Below, piece by piece: positions 27,401 through 35,879 of a stretch of 57,448 bases of DNA. Location: assembly GCF_001437355.1 (NCBI RefSeq), contig NZ_JQBM01000003.1:61321-118768 (forward strand), in the 5' to 3' direction. This stretch comes from Weissella viridescens (GTDB taxonomy: Bacteria; Bacillota; Bacilli; Lactobacillales; Lactobacillaceae). The notes below the pieces were generated by a model, which was not told where the DNA came from, did no database searches, and saw only the letters and a program-made list of their open reading frames with translations. Every line of letters begins with the position of its first letter. Position 1 is the stretch's first letter. Both the position numbers and the translations under genes were made by a program.

Positions 27401-27989
27401 TAATATGAACGCCATTACGGAATACGCTGAAGTGAAGGAGCGTTATGCATTCTTAAATCAACAGAAGCAAGACCTATTAGATGCCCACGATGATTTGTCC
27501 GAAACGATGTCTGAGATGGATGAAGAAGTCAAGACCCGTTTTAAAACAACGTTCGATGCGGTCAATGGGCATTTTGAGCAAATATTTGTTAAAATGTTTG
27601 GAGGCGGTCAAGCAAAGCTTTATTTGGAACAGCCAGACAATTTATTAGAAACAGGTATAGATATTAAGGCTCAGCCACCCGGTAAGAAATTTCAACAAAT
27701 GAGCCTGCTTTCTGGTGGTGAAAAAGCGTTGACGGCGATTAGTTTGCTCTTTGCCATTTTGGCGGTGCGCCCGGTGCCATTTGTTGTTTTGGATGAAACT
27801 GAAGCCGCACTAGACGAAGCAAATGTTGATCGCTTCGCCAATTATTTACAATCGGTTGAACAAGCCACGCAATTTATTGTGATTACACATCGACAAGGAA
27901 CTATGGCCGCCTGTGATGTCTTGTATGGGGTAACAATGCAAGAACCAGGTGTTTCAGCCATGGTCTCAGTCAACCTAAATGACGCATGA
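24465..27989 (+). CDS. smc: Chromosome segregation ATPase SMC
   Basis: At 1174 residues this is a complete SMC: N-terminal Walker A GPNGSGKSN, Q-loop region, two long coiled coils very rich in Gln and Ala, a hinge (about residues 505-665, starting NAFPGIQGVVAELI), and the C-terminal signature LSGGEKALTAISLLFAIL with Walker B PFVVLDETEAALDEANV. It compacts and segregates the chromosome with ScpA and ScpB, which are not in this window. The unusually high Gln content of the coils matches this genome's general liking for CAA codons. Confidence 0.97.
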   Translation: MKLKSLSMQGFKSFADRTQIDFMPGITGIVGPNGSGKSNIIEAIRWVMGEQSAKGLRGDKMADVIFGGTKTRAPLNRAEVGIVFDNQDHYLNSNFSEIEIKRLLYRNGDSKYLMNGKQVRLKDIQELFMDSGLGHESFSIISQGRVEHIFSAKAEDRRAIIEDVAGVYKYKQNKQQAGKKLADVQDNLARVTDILYELEQRIEPLAQQSAKAQDYKDQKQAFEQLDQSRLQIELTEWHQTLETTIAERDAQSVQQQTISETVTQAQTDLQKQKLALIDQRERQQQAQQALLEVTQRVEALAGEKRLQAEREQNQKQLVAATSQTLTERQAAAANLVQQLDQAKEAATQADSTLKALNEQAQQLSRSTDQAHLMALEKQLADLRPELVTALERLTTAKNNQHFAQQEHQRADAQTDRYQQRYQSLMDQIKTAKANLEAVQAQADQAQADLKLAQQALAEQQTQGQTAERQYQANREKWYERLQAQQHVQARVESLQRLNEQYDGYYQGVKQLMKQRNAFPGIQGVVAELIDVDPKYQLAIETALGAALQQVIVDTPNTAKQAIQYLSKHRLGRVTFLPMSTIKGRQLAPNLLQTAETQPGFLGTAADLVNMHAEFKQIKQQLLGTTVIVDDLDHANQMAHALGQRVRLVTLDGQVINAGGSMNGGASRNQQQGLLTQKNELADLTQQLTGLNQDVTTLEAAVKSDQAALNELTETFKAQQAQVLQLTEVQQQQTASLQKAQQDLTHLEKQQQSLQYDMQLAGVGENQDDKVLQEQLQSAQTQYDDVNQQLEATQTEMTTLQKSLEESNQALVEVQLAQKTAEADQQHAQEQVTNLTAQLKANTDAQAQLTDQLRDLNMDRDDVNQRIATELQAKQGEREQLVQRLTEIDKNLQNQQNAIDQKERAIEQLQGKQQHALAALNQLTARQTGLQTRIEQAQAQLEETYAVQYQPQAEATCADLPAIKNQLKLLKRGLDDIGDVNMNAITEYAEVKERYAFLNQQKQDLLDAHDDLSETMSEMDEEVKTRFKTTFDAVNGHFEQIFVKMFGGGQAKLYLEQPDNLLETGIDIKAQPPGKKFQQMSLLSGGEKALTAISLLFAILAVRPVPFVVLDETEAALDEANVDRFANYLQSVEQATQFIVITHRQGTMAACDVLYGVTMQEPGVSAMVSVNLNDA

Positions 27990-28009
27990 ATTAAGAGAGG
28001 ATAGGGATA

Positions 28010-29680
28010 ATGGGATTATTTGATTTTTTGAAACATAAGCCAAAAGTTAAAGTTGAGGTCTTACAGCCAAAGCCAGGTATGGCTGTGGATATTAAATATG
28101 TGACGGATGAAATTGCTGAACAAGAGGCAATCGCTGATTCACATGAATTAGTTGTTTCAGCTTCAATGACACCCGTCGAAGCTGAGCGTGAGGCAGAAAA
28201 TGAAACACTGACATCGACGGTTGCTGAATCGGCAGCCCATGCATCAATTGCACAAGCTAAAGCTGATCGTGAAACTGCCTCAGCTTCATTGTCAGAATCC
28301 GAAGCTGCATCTGTTATTGACGCACAATCAGCGGAACAAGCACATGTGACATCTGTATCAGACGCAATGGCACAAGTTCATGCTGACTCACTGTCAGATG
28401 AGCTATCATTAGTCACCTCAACTAGCCAAGTCGAAGCAGATATGCTCGCTGAATCTGCCTCATTTTCAACCTCAGTCATGGTTTCAGCGTCACAAGCACA
28501 TGCGACATCAGTTTCAACCAGTCAATCTTTATCAGTCTCTGCCTCGCAGGATGCTGCCAGCGCGGTTAATGAAGCGGAACTGGAAGAAACAGCTGAACAC
28601 GATTTAGAACCTGAGATTAAACGCGATTTAGCGCAAACTGAACAAAATCACGACACGTCACTCGAAATAAGCCAATCATTGTCAGAGTCAGCTTCAGCAG
28701 ACGCGGCCAATGCGATTAATGAAACTGAAGTTGAACAGACAGCCGAGCAAGATTTGGATCAAGGTCTTAGCAAAACCCGCCGGACTTGGTCTGATCGCTG
28801 GAATCAGTTCATGTCAAACTTCCGTTCAGTTGATGAAGACTTCTTTGATGATTTAGAAGAAACATTGATTAGTGCGGATGTTGGAGCGCAAACGGCCGTT
28901 ACATTGACGGACGAGTTACGTGATGAAGTGAAATTGAAGAATGCCAAGAGTCAAGACGAAGTCTCAAAAGTTATTATTCAAAAATTAATTGATCTCTACG
29001 AACGTCAAGGGGTTGATGAAGATACCAGTATGCACCTTAATGCCAATGGATTAACGGTGATTTTGTTTGTTGGAGTGAATGGGGTTGGTAAGACAACCAC
29101 AATCGGTAAGATGTCAGCACGTTATAAGCAAGAAGGTAAGCAGGTCGTCTTGGCCGCAGCGGATACGTTCCGTGCGGGTGCGACTGAACAACTCGTTGAA
29201 TGGGGAAAGCGTAACGATATTCCGGTTGTGACTGGAGCGGCAAATTCCGACCCAGCATCAGTTGTGTATGATGGCGTTAAGCAAGCCCAGGCGCAAGAAG
29301 CAGACATTTTGTTTGTGGATACGGCGGGACGTTTGCAAAATAATGTGAACTTGATGCAAGAGTTGGCGAAAATGAAGCGCATTATTCAGCGTGAAATTCC
29401 AGAAGCACCTCAAGAAGTATTGCTGGTCCTTGATGCAACAACAGGGCAAAATGCTTTGCAACAAGCGCGTTTGTTCAAAGATTCAACGGACGTCACAGGA
29501 ATTGTGCTAACGAAACTTGATGGTACCGCCAAAGGTGGTATTATTTTACCAATCCGAAATGAATTACATTTGCCAGTTAAATGGATTGGTGTTGGTGAGA
29601 AGGTTACTGACTTACAACCATTTGATGCAGATGCCTTTGTAAAGGGGCTTTTCGGTCGCTTGCTTGAGGGTTCTAAGTAA
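28010..29680 (+). CDS. ftsY: Signal recognition particle receptor FtsY with long N-terminal extension
   Basis: The 556-residue protein ends in a normal FtsY NG domain from about residue 252 (GLSKTRRTW, then [15 protein letters not shown]), with [32 protein letters not shown] and [10 protein letters not shown]. Before it lies an A domain of about 250 residues, rich in Ser, Ala and Glu, far longer than in Bacillus. It contains a 30-residue internal repeat (171-200 and 221-250). FtsY docks SRP-ribosome complexes at the membrane; acidic A domains help in membrane and translocon contact. The extension has no signal peptide, so its Ser-rich sequence should be cytoplasmic. Confidence 0.96.
   Translation: MGLFDFLKHKPKVKVEVLQPKPGMAVDIKYVTDEIAEQEAIADSHELVVSASMTPVEAEREAENETLTSTVAESAAHASIAQAKADRETASASLSESEAASVIDAQSAEQAHVTSVSDAMAQVHADSLSDELSLVTSTSQVEADMLAESASFSTSVMVSASQAHATSVSTSQSLSVSASQDAASAVNEAELEETAEHDLEPEIKRDLAQTEQNHDTSLEISQSLSESASADAANAINETEVEQTAEQDLDQGLSKTRRTWSDRWNQFMSNFRSVDEDFFDDLEETLISADVGAQTAVTLTDELRDEVKLKNAKSQDEVSKVIIQKLIDLYERQGVDEDTSMHLNANGLTVILFVGVNGVGKTTTIGKMSARYKQEGKQVVLAAADTFRAGATEQLVEWGKRNDIPVVTGAANSDPASVVYDGVKQAQAQEADILFVDTAGRLQNNVNLMQELAKMKRIIQREIPEAPQEVLLVLDATTGQNALQQARLFKDSTDVTGIVLTKLDGTAKGGIILPIRNELHLPVKWIGVGEKVTDLQPFDADAFVKGLFGRLLEGSK
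28520..28759 (+). repeat. Internal repeat in the FtsY A domain
   Basis: Residues 171-200 ([20 protein letters not shown]...) and 221-250 ([20 protein letters not shown]...) align without gaps and differ at 9 positions; the two units start 50 residues apart. This indicates a past duplication within the extension. Confidence 0.75.
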
Positions 29681-29681
29681 C

Positions 29682-30023
29682 ATGGAAGTTGCCAAAACCA
29701 CTCGCTTGAATGCGTTATTTGATTTTTATCAACCGTTGCTGACCAAAAAGCAAAATGATTATTTGGAACTCTATTATGCGGACGACCTTTCATTGGGGGA
29801 AGTAGCTGATGAATTCCAGGTATCACGCCAAGCCGTTTATGATAATTTAAAACGGAGTACACAGTTGCTTGAAAATTATGAAGCAAAATTACATTTGTAT
29901 GCTGATTTTCAAAAACGGCAAGCGGCTGCTGAAAATATGCAAAGCTATATTGCAGAAAATTATCCAGCCGATGCTGATTTACAAGCATTGGCAAATCAAT
30001 TAGTAACATTAGAAGAGGAGTAG
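29682..30023 (+). CDS. ylxM: YlxM/p13-like SRP-associated HTH protein
   Basis: The 113-residue protein has a sigma-70 region 4-like helix-turn-helix: [43 protein letters not shown]. YlxM is encoded directly before ffh in Firmicutes and binds SRP in streptococci, where it modulates FtsY/Ffh GTPase activity. The start ATG 29682 lies 2 bp after the ftsY stop, with GAGGG inside the ftsY end as ribosome site. ffh begins 5 bp downstream. Confidence 0.93.
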   Translation: MEVAKTTRLNALFDFYQPLLTKKQNDYLELYYADDLSLGEVADEFQVSRQAVYDNLKRSTQLLENYEAKLHLYADFQKRQAAAENMQSYIAENYPADADLQALANQLVTLEEE

Positions 30024-30027
30024 AACC

Positions 30028-31476
30028 ATGGCTTTTGAAGGATTAACAGAAAGATTACAGGGTGCCATTTCAGGTCTTCGTCGTAAAGGTAAGGTAACGG
30101 ATGCGGATTTGCGCGATACAATGCGTGAAATTCGCATGGCCTTACTGGATGCCGACGTTAACTATTCCGTTGTTAAGGAATTTGTGCGAAATGTCCGTGA
30201 AAAGGCTGCTGGAGCTAAAGTCTTAGAAGGCTTAAACCCAGCGCAACAAATTGTTTCAATCGTAAATGATGAATTGGTTGAAATGATGGGTGAAGAAGCG
30301 GTGCCACTGAACAAGTCACCTAAGATTCCAACAGTTATTATGATGGTTGGTCTACAAGGGGCTGGTAAGACGACCACTGCTGGTAAATTGGCTAACAAGT
30401 TGAAGAAGGAACAAAATGCGCGTCCCTTCATGATTGCTGCTGACGTTTATCGTCCAGCGGCCATTCAACAGTTGCAAACGATTGGTGAACAAATTGACGT
30501 CCCTGTTTTCGAAATGGGAACAGATGTTGATCCGCGTGAAATCGTGCGCCAAGGATTAGACAAAGCCCGCGAAGAAAAGGCTGACTATGTCTTCATTGAT
30601 GCTGCTGGTCGTTTGCAAATCGATGAGCCATTGATGCAAGAGCTGGAAGATATTAAAGAAATCGCGCAACCAGATGAAATCATGTTGGTTGTTGATGCGA
30701 TGACTGGTCAGAATGCAACTGAAACGGCTGAAGGATTTAATGATCGCTTGGGCATTACTGGGGTTACACTTACGAAGTTAGATGGTGATACCCGTGGTGG
30801 AGCGGCACTTTCAATCCGTGCTGTAACAGGTAAGCCAATTAAGTTTGTCGGTCAAGGTGAAAAGATGGATGACTTAGATGTCTTCTATCCTGATCGTATG
30901 GCTAGTCGTATTTTGGGTATGGGTGACATGATGACCCTAATCGAAAAAGCCCAAAAGGATTACGACGAAAAGCAAGCTGAAGAAACCATGGAAAAAATGA
31001 AGTCAAGTACCTTTGATTTCAATGATTTCTTGGATCAAATGCAACAAGTTCAAAATATGGGACCGATGGAAGATTTGATTAAAATGATTCCAGGAATGGC
31101 AAATAATCCAGCCTTAAAGAACGTGCAAATCGATCCTAAAGATATGGAACATCTAAAGGCCATTGTGTACTCAATGACGAAGGCTGAACGTGAGAATCCT
31201 GATTTATTGAGTCCATCACGTCGCCGCCGAATTGCCGCAGGATCTGGTCGTCCAATTGTTGAAGTGAATCGTATGATTAAACAATTCAATGAAATGAAAA
31301 AGATGATGGGTCAAGTACTGAATGGTAATGTCAATGGCATGGAGCAAATGATGGGTGCCATGGGTATGGGTGGCGGAAACGGTGCCGGTGGCGGTCTTCA
31401 AGGCAAGATGGCTAACGTTGCGATGAAGCAAATGGCCCGTCGCGTTAAGAAGAACAAGAAGAAGCGTAGCAAGTAA
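30028..31476 (+). CDS. ffh: Signal recognition particle protein Ffh
   Basis: This 482-residue SRP54 homologue has the N domain, a G domain with [29 protein letters not shown] and [10 protein letters not shown], and a Met-rich M domain that binds 4.5S RNA and signal sequences ([32 protein letters not shown]). It ends with a basic run. With FtsY and YlxM it makes a full protein-targeting module. GAGGAG just before the start gives strong translation. A 22-bp inverted repeat and the rpsP promoter follow. Confidence 0.97.
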   Translation: MAFEGLTERLQGAISGLRRKGKVTDADLRDTMREIRMALLDADVNYSVVKEFVRNVREKAAGAKVLEGLNPAQQIVSIVNDELVEMMGEEAVPLNKSPKIPTVIMMVGLQGAGKTTTAGKLANKLKKEQNARPFMIAADVYRPAAIQQLQTIGEQIDVPVFEMGTDVDPREIVRQGLDKAREEKADYVFIDAAGRLQIDEPLMQELEDIKEIAQPDEIMLVVDAMTGQNATETAEGFNDRLGITGVTLTKLDGDTRGGAALSIRAVTGKPIKFVGQGEKMDDLDVFYPDRMASRILGMGDMMTLIEKAQKDYDEKQAEETMEKMKSSTFDFNDFLDQMQQVQNMGPMEDLIKMIPGMANNPALKNVQIDPKDMEHLKAIVYSMTKAERENPDLLSPSRRRRIAAGSGRPIVEVNRMIKQFNEMKKMMGQVLNGNVNGMEQMMGAMGMGGGNGAGGGLQGKMANVAMKQMARRVKKNKKKRSK

Positions 31477-31493
31477 AAAAGACAAATTTAAAA

Positions 31494-31517
31494 CTGTAAA
31501 GGAAAAACACTTTACAG
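31494..31517. repeat. 24-bp inverted repeat overlapping the rpsP promoter
   Basis: CTGTAAAG and CTTTACAG flank an A-rich 8-bp centre. The 22-bp core (31495-31516) equals the core at 17617-17638 except for two bases, and its right arm contains the rpsP -35 hexamer TTTACA. Confidence 0.8.
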
Positions 31518-31539
31518 GATACTTGAGAACTGGTATATT
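31511..31539 (+). promoter_or_regulatory. Promoter of rpsP
   Basis: TTTACA (31511-31516), 17-bp spacer, extended -10 TGgTATATT with hexamer at 31534-31539. The -35 box lies in the right arm of the inverted repeat. Confidence 0.65.
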
Positions 31540-31573
31540 ATTACCTGTAGAAAATTACTGGAGGACATTATAC

Positions 31574-31846
31574 ATGGCTACTAAAATTCGCATGAAGCGT
31601 ATGGGATCAAAGAAGCGCCCATTCTATCGTATTGTTGTTGCTGACTCACGTGCACCACGTGATGGTCGCTTTATTGAAACAGTTGGAACTTACAACCCAT
31701 TGGTTGAAGAAGATGCTGTTCACTTGGAAGAAGAGACTATCATGGAATGGTTGAACAAGGGTGCTCAACCATCAGATACTGTTAAGAACATGTTGTCAGA
31801 TGCTGGCATCATGCAAAAGTATCACGAAGCTAAGTACTCAAAGTAA
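31574..31846 (+). CDS. rpsP: 30S ribosomal protein S16
   Basis: The 90-residue protein has the S16 signature [42 protein letters not shown] and the GAQPSDTV motif. ATG 31574 follows CTGGAGG. It is placed between an own promoter and terminator, downstream of ffh. The KhpA (YlqC) KH-domain gene often found directly after rpsP is missing here; rimM comes next. Confidence 0.97.
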   Translation: MATKIRMKRMGSKKRPFYRIVVADSRAPRDGRFIETVGTYNPLVEEDAVHLEEETIMEWLNKGAQPSDTVKNMLSDAGIMQKYHEAKYSK

Positions 31847-31856
31847 TTAGTTTGTG

Positions 31857-31891
31857 AAAAAGGAGTGACCACTTGTGGTCGCTCCTTTTTT
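31857..31891 (+). terminator. Terminator after rpsP
   Basis: AAAAAGGAGTGACCA / TGGTCGCTCCTTTTTT with loop CTTG; a strong stem with one G-T pair. Confidence 0.95.
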
Positions 31892-31914
31892 GTTTTTATT
31901 TAGAAAATAAAGCA

Positions 31915-31923
31915 TGGTATACT
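31915..31923 (+). promoter_or_regulatory. Extended -10 element before rimM
   Basis: TGgTATACT with the hexamer at 31918-31923, 35 bp before the rimM start and after the rpsP terminator. Confidence 0.5.
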
Positions 31924-31957
31924 TAGAACACGCTATAACAGTTGAAAAGAGGTTGAT

Positions 31958-32464
31958 ATGAGCTTATTTAAAGTCGGGAAAATTGTGAATACCCATGGCA
32001 TTCGAGGTGAAGTCCGCGTAATTCCCATTACAGACTTTCCTGAAGAACGTTTCCAGGTTGGTGAACAACTTGTAGTTGATGGTAAGACGCCAACGACAGT
32101 GACGATTAAAACGGTTCGTCCCCACAAGCAATTCATTCTATTGTCATTTGAAGATATGCAAGATATTAATTTAGTTGAACAATTTAAAGGTCATGATTTG
32201 TTAGTTGATGAAACTGAAGTTGCTGAATTAGATTCAGAAGATGAATATTACTATCACGATATTGTTGGTCTTGAGGTCATTGATCAAGCGACACAAGCCT
32301 CATTGGGTAAAGTCAGCGAAATTATGGAACTACCTGCAAATGACGTGTGGGTTGTTAAAAAGAAGGGTGCCGATGACTTACTTTTGCCAAACATTAAACA
32401 GGTCGTATTAGCGGTTGATTTAGATGCTGGTAAAGTCTTTGTGAACCAACTTGAGGAAATTTAA
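31958..32464 (+). CDS. rimM: Ribosome maturation factor RimM
   Basis: RimM assists maturation of the 30S head by binding S19. The 168-residue protein starts [20 protein letters not shown], the family hallmark, and has a C-terminal PRC-barrel ([11 protein letters not shown] ... [17 protein letters not shown]). The gene lies immediately before trmD; its stop is one base before the trmD ATG. Confidence 0.96.
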   Translation: MSLFKVGKIVNTHGIRGEVRVIPITDFPEERFQVGEQLVVDGKTPTTVTIKTVRPHKQFILLSFEDMQDINLVEQFKGHDLLVDETEVAELDSEDEYYYHDIVGLEVIDQATQASLGKVSEIMELPANDVWVVKKKGADDLLLPNIKQVVLAVDLDAGKVFVNQLEEI

Positions 32465-32465
32465 A

Positions 32466-33212
32466 ATGCGGATTGATGTACTAAGTTTATTCCCAAATAT
32501 GTTTGCGCCGATGCGTGAATCAATTATCGGTAAAACCATCGATAAAGGACTCGTTGACTTTAATGTCGTTGATTTCCGTGATTATACGACCAACAAACAT
32601 AATAAAGTTGATGATGAGATTTATGGTGGTGGGCAAGGTATGCTATTGATGCCACAACCCATTTTCGACGCGATGGATGCCGTTGAAGCGCAAGCGGGTC
32701 ATCGGGGGCGTGTGATTCTAATGGATCCAGCTGGCGAAACATTCACGCAAGCTAAAGCCGAAGAACTCGCCAAAGAAGACCATTTGACGTTCATTGCCGG
32801 TCACTATGAAGGTTATGATGAACGCATTCGTGAATTGGTTACTGATGAAATTTCAATTGGGGACTTTGTGTTGACTGGTGGAGAATTGGGCGCCATGACG
32901 GTCATTGATGCAACGGTTCGTTTACTTGAAGACGCGCTTGGTGATGATATGTCAGCGGTTGATGATTCTTTCTCAACGGGACTTCTTGAATATCCACAGT
33001 ATACGCGTCCGGCTAATTTCCGCGGTATGCAAGTACCTGCGGTCCTAACATCAGGTAATCATGCCAAAATCGCAGAATGGAAGCAAAAGGAAGCCTTACG
33101 TCGGACTTATTTGCGTCGTCCTGATCTTTTGGAGCACTACCAATTTACGCCTGAAACGAAACGCCTATTGCGTGAAGTGAAGCAAGAAGAAGCTGAATCA
33201 GCCGAAAAGTAA
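32466..33212 (+). CDS. trmD: tRNA (guanine-37-N1)-methyltransferase TrmD
   Basis: The 248-residue SPOUT enzyme methylates G37 in tRNAs reading CNN codons and so guards the reading frame. The deep-knot cofactor site is [12 protein letters not shown] ... [15 protein letters not shown]. It begins [16 protein letters not shown] 32466 follows GAGGAAAT within the rimM end; the TTG at 32451 is part of rimM. Coupled to rimM, upstream of rplS. Confidence 0.97.
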   Translation: MRIDVLSLFPNMFAPMRESIIGKTIDKGLVDFNVVDFRDYTTNKHNKVDDEIYGGGQGMLLMPQPIFDAMDAVEAQAGHRGRVILMDPAGETFTQAKAEELAKEDHLTFIAGHYEGYDERIRELVTDEISIGDFVLTGGELGAMTVIDATVRLLEDALGDDMSAVDDSFSTGLLEYPQYTRPANFRGMQVPAVLTSGNHAKIAEWKQKEALRRTYLRRPDLLEHYQFTPETKRLLREVKQEEAESAEK

Positions 33213-33221
33213 TACGGTAAC

Positions 33222-33250
33222 TTGTCAACTACGATAGAGTATGCTATATT
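33222..33250 (+). promoter_or_regulatory. Promoter of rplS
   Basis: TTGTCA (33222-33227), 17-bp spacer, TATATT (33245-33250). Transcription would start near 33257. Confidence 0.7.
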
Positions 33251-33255
33251 ACTTA

Positions 33256-33332
33256 TTGGTGTTTTCACCAAAAAATAAAACCCGATAATCCGCTGGCCGA
33301 ATGGTGAATGATTGTTGATGAGGAGATTAATT
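33256..33332 (+). promoter_or_regulatory. rplS leader with a 5' hairpin
   Basis: A 6-bp perfect hairpin TTGGTG-TTTT-CACCAA (33256-33271) lies at or near the predicted 5' end, followed by about 60 nt before the rplS start, including CCGCTGGCC. L19 leaders that may be bound by the ribosomal protein are known in Firmicutes; membership of this leader in that family is inference. Confidence 0.4.
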
Positions 33333-33686
33333 ATGCGTCAAAATGCATTGCTAGAAAAGCTTACTGCTGATCAACTACGTACGGACATTCCTGAATTCCG
33401 TGCTGGTGATACTGTTCGTGTTTACGCACGAATCGTCGAAGGTTCACGTGAACGTGTACAATTGTTTGAAGGTGTTGTTATCAAGCGTCGTGGCGCTGGT
33501 ATCCAAGCAACTTACACTGTTCGTAAGATCTCAAGTGGTGTTGGTGTGGAACGTACATTCCCATTGCACTCACCACGTGTTGATAAGATTGAAGTAGTTC
33601 GTCATGGTCGCGTTCGTCGTGCCAAGTTGTACTACTTGCGTGCATTGCAAGGTAAGGCTGCTCGTATTCCTGAAGCACGTCGTTAA
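33333..33686 (+). CDS. rplS: 50S ribosomal protein L19
   Basis: The 117-residue protein shows L19 motifs: [53 protein letters not shown], and [14 protein letters not shown]. It sits at the 30S-50S interface. ATG 33333 follows AGGAG; upstream in-frame starts lack ribosome sites. It has its own promoter, leader and terminator. Confidence 0.97.
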   Translation: MRQNALLEKLTADQLRTDIPEFRAGDTVRVYARIVEGSRERVQLFEGVVIKRRGAGIQATYTVRKISSGVGVERTFPLHSPRVDKIEVVRHGRVRRAKLYYLRALQGKAARIPEARR

Positions 33687-33707
33687 TTATCTTGGCAAGT
33701 GCCAATT

Positions 33708-33742
33708 AAAAAAGACTAACCAGCAATGGTTAGTCTTTTTTT
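33708..33742 (+). terminator. Terminator after rplS
   Basis: AAAAAAGACTAACCA / TGGTTAGTCTTTTTTT with loop GCAA, a perfect stem. A 14-bp palindrome TTGGCA-AG-TGCCAA (33692-33705) precedes it. Confidence 0.95.
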
Positions 33743-33831
33743 GTTTAAAAACAAAGGGTCCAACTTGAATTTCAGACAAACAAGTGATAAATTTAATGCA
33801 AGAACACAATAAGAAAGAATGAGGGTGAATC

Positions 33832-34017
33832 ATGCCATTTGTACACGTAGAACTTGTTGAGGGGCGCACGCCAGAACAATTGAAGGCAATGATGTCTGAT
33901 ATTACAGACGCTGTTGAAAAAAATACTGGTGCACCACGTGCAGCAATTAAGGTAATTGTTGATGAAATGCGTGCTGACCGTTTCATGGACGGCGGAACAC
34001 TTCGTTCAGAAAAGTAA
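33832..34017 (+). CDS. 4-oxalocrotonate tautomerase-family protein
   Basis: The 61-residue protein begins Met-Pro-Phe-Val-His, so removal of Met exposes the catalytic N-terminal proline of the 4-OT superfamily, and the length is that of a single beta-alpha-beta unit which hexamerises. [19 protein letters not shown] and VDEMRADRF fit the family. The substrate is unknown; similar small tautomerases are common in lactic acid bacteria without an aromatic degradation pathway. It has its own terminator and ends before glpK. Confidence 0.88.
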   Translation: MPFVHVELVEGRTPEQLKAMMSDITDAVEKNTGAPRAAIKVIVDEMRADRFMDGGTLRSEK

Positions 34018-34032
34018 ATCGACCGTAGTAAA

Positions 34033-34058
34033 AGGTGGTGTGATAACCATCTTTTTTT
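34033..34058 (+). terminator. Terminator after the tautomerase gene
   Basis: AGGTGGT and ACCATCT pair (one G-T) with loop GTGATA, followed by seven T residues. Confidence 0.85.
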
Positions 34059-34084
34059 ATCGACATGACTGAGGAGTTTCACGT

Positions 34085-35602
34085 ATGTCAGAACAATATA
34101 TTTTATCAATTGATCAAGGGACAACCAGTACACGGGCAATCTTGTTTGATCAATCCGGCCAAGCGGTGGCGAAGGTGCAACGCGAATTGCCCCAAATTTT
34201 TCGAGAACCCGGTTGGGTTGAGCATGATGCCAACGTCATTTGGGATGATACCAAGCAGTTATTGAATGCCGTGGTGCTTGAGGCCAATATTGAACCTTAT
34301 AAGGTTGCGGGAATTGGGATTACGAATCAACGCGAAACAACCGTTATGTGGGACCGTGTGACGGGAGAACCAATTGCCCCGGCGGTTGTTTGGCAATCAA
34401 AACAAAGTGATGAAATTGCGGAACAATTAAAGGCTCAGGGTCAGAGTCAATGGATTTATGACAAGACAGGGTTATGGGTAGATGCCTATTTTTCTGCGAC
34501 AAAAATTATGTGGTTGTTAGACCATGTTCCTGGGGCTCGTGAGAAGGCTGAACGAGGGGATATCTTGTTTGGTACCATTGATACATGGTTATTGTACAAG
34601 TTAACGAATGGTGCCGTACATGCCACCGACTATACGAACGCCTCACGAACGATGTTATTTAATATTCATACATTAAGCTGGGATGAAGAACTCCTAGAAG
34701 CTTTCAACATCCCTAAAGCCATCTTGCCAAGAGTGGAAGATTCAGCCCATGTTTATGGATACACGGCCAATTATGTTTTCTTTGGTCTCCAGGTACCAAT
34801 TTCAGGTATCGCAGGTGATCAGCAAGCAGCTTTAGTCGGACATCGGGCCTTTGATGTCGGTGATGTTAAGAACACCTATGGGACGGGATCATTTATTGTC
34901 ATGAATACCGGTGACCAAATTGCAACCTCAAAAAATGGCCTTTTATCAACCATTGCCTATAGTTTAAATGGTGAAGTGACATATGCTTTGGAAGGGTCTG
35001 TTTTTATTGCAGGGGCCGCTATCCAATGGTTACGGGATGGCCTTGAGTTAATTAAGAGCGCCCGTGAAACTTCTGAGTTAGCGCAATTGTCACGGATTCA
35101 ACATCCCGCGTTTATTTATGTGGTTCCAGCGTTTACGGGATTAGGGGCCCCTTACTGGGATCAACAAACCCGCGGCGCCATGTTTGGTATTATGCGTTCG
35201 ACGACCAAAGCGGATATTGTTCGCGCAACCGTAGAATCATTAGCATATCAAACTAATGATGTCATTTTGGCTATGGAGAATGATACTGACTTGAAGATGG
35301 ATCACTTAGTGACGGATGGTGGAGCCGCGGTCAATGATTATCTCCAACAATTCCAATCCGATTTACTTCAATTGCCGGTGCAACGACCGGAACAATTAGA
35401 AACAACGGCGCTTGGCGCAGCTTTCCTAGCTGGATTAGGCGTTGGTTTTTGGCAGGATGTAGATGACTTACCTGTGTTAACTGCTGTAGATATTAAACTG
35501 CCAGATGCAAGCAAACGTGATGAGATGGCGCAAACTTATCGACGGTGGCAGAAGGCTGTTGCCGCTGCGCAAACTTTTCCATTGCAAGATGATTTCTCTT
35601 AA
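34085..35602 (+). CDS. glpK: Glycerol kinase
   Basis: The 505-residue FGGY kinase phosphorylates glycerol to glycerol-3-phosphate. It has the phosphate-binding loop SIDQGTTSTRAILFD, the glycerol-contact motifs ITNQRETTVMWD and DYTNASRTMLFNI, and ATP-site motifs GIAGDQQAALVG and VTDGGAAVNDYLQQ. In enterococcal GlpK a histidine in YHFYG is phosphorylated by HPr to activate the enzyme; here the matching stretch reads NYVFFG (residues 229-234), with Val231 in that place. Neither glpF nor glpO is adjacent. The start follows GAGGAG. Confidence 0.96.
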   Translation: MSEQYILSIDQGTTSTRAILFDQSGQAVAKVQRELPQIFREPGWVEHDANVIWDDTKQLLNAVVLEANIEPYKVAGIGITNQRETTVMWDRVTGEPIAPAVVWQSKQSDEIAEQLKAQGQSQWIYDKTGLWVDAYFSATKIMWLLDHVPGAREKAERGDILFGTIDTWLLYKLTNGAVHATDYTNASRTMLFNIHTLSWDEELLEAFNIPKAILPRVEDSAHVYGYTANYVFFGLQVPISGIAGDQQAALVGHRAFDVGDVKNTYGTGSFIVMNTGDQIATSKNGLLSTIAYSLNGEVTYALEGSVFIAGAAIQWLRDGLELIKSARETSELAQLSRIQHPAFIYVVPAFTGLGAPYWDQQTRGAMFGIMRSTTKADIVRATVESLAYQTNDVILAMENDTDLKMDHLVTDGGAAVNDYLQQFQSDLLQLPVQRPEQLETTALGAAFLAGLGVGFWQDVDDLPVLTAVDIKLPDASKRDEMAQTYRRWQKAVAAAQTFPLQDDFS

Positions 35603-35660
35603 TATTAAGTTTTTGTTACAAAAATCATAAAGTTAGTTTAAACTCTGCCTTTAATTTAAT

Positions 35661-35712
35661 AAGCGACCTGACATAGCCTGTGACAGATTATGTTCGGGTC
35701 GCTTTTCTTTTT
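35661..35712 (+). terminator. Terminator after glpK
   Basis: AAGCGACCTGACATA pairs with TATGTTCGGGTCGCTT (one bulged T), with a 13-nt loop and a T-rich tail. The remaining 170 bp up to 35880 hold only a possible -10 (TATGAT, 35838-35843) and AAGGGG before the next gene. Confidence 0.85.
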
Positions 35713-35879
35713 GATAGACGCTTTTATGAGCCTGTTACAAATCCAAGGCTGAAAATGTTACTGAAATCACGTTAAGTTTTACTTAATTATGGGGATTAAG
35801 GCTTAAAATTCAGTGAAAAATAACGTTTGTTTTGCGGTATGATAGTTCCAGATACATAACAGATTAAGGGGTAGGACAA

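Noticed and set aside
29410..30009. Open frame of 199 residues on the minus strand across ftsY and ylxM
   Set aside because: Both + strand genes are certain and contiguous; the antisense frame crosses their junction without promoter or ribosome site.
35713..35879. Possible small RNA gene in the gap after the glpK terminator
   Set aside because: There is no second terminator or good promoter within the gap; it is better read as the 5' region of the secreted-protein gene.
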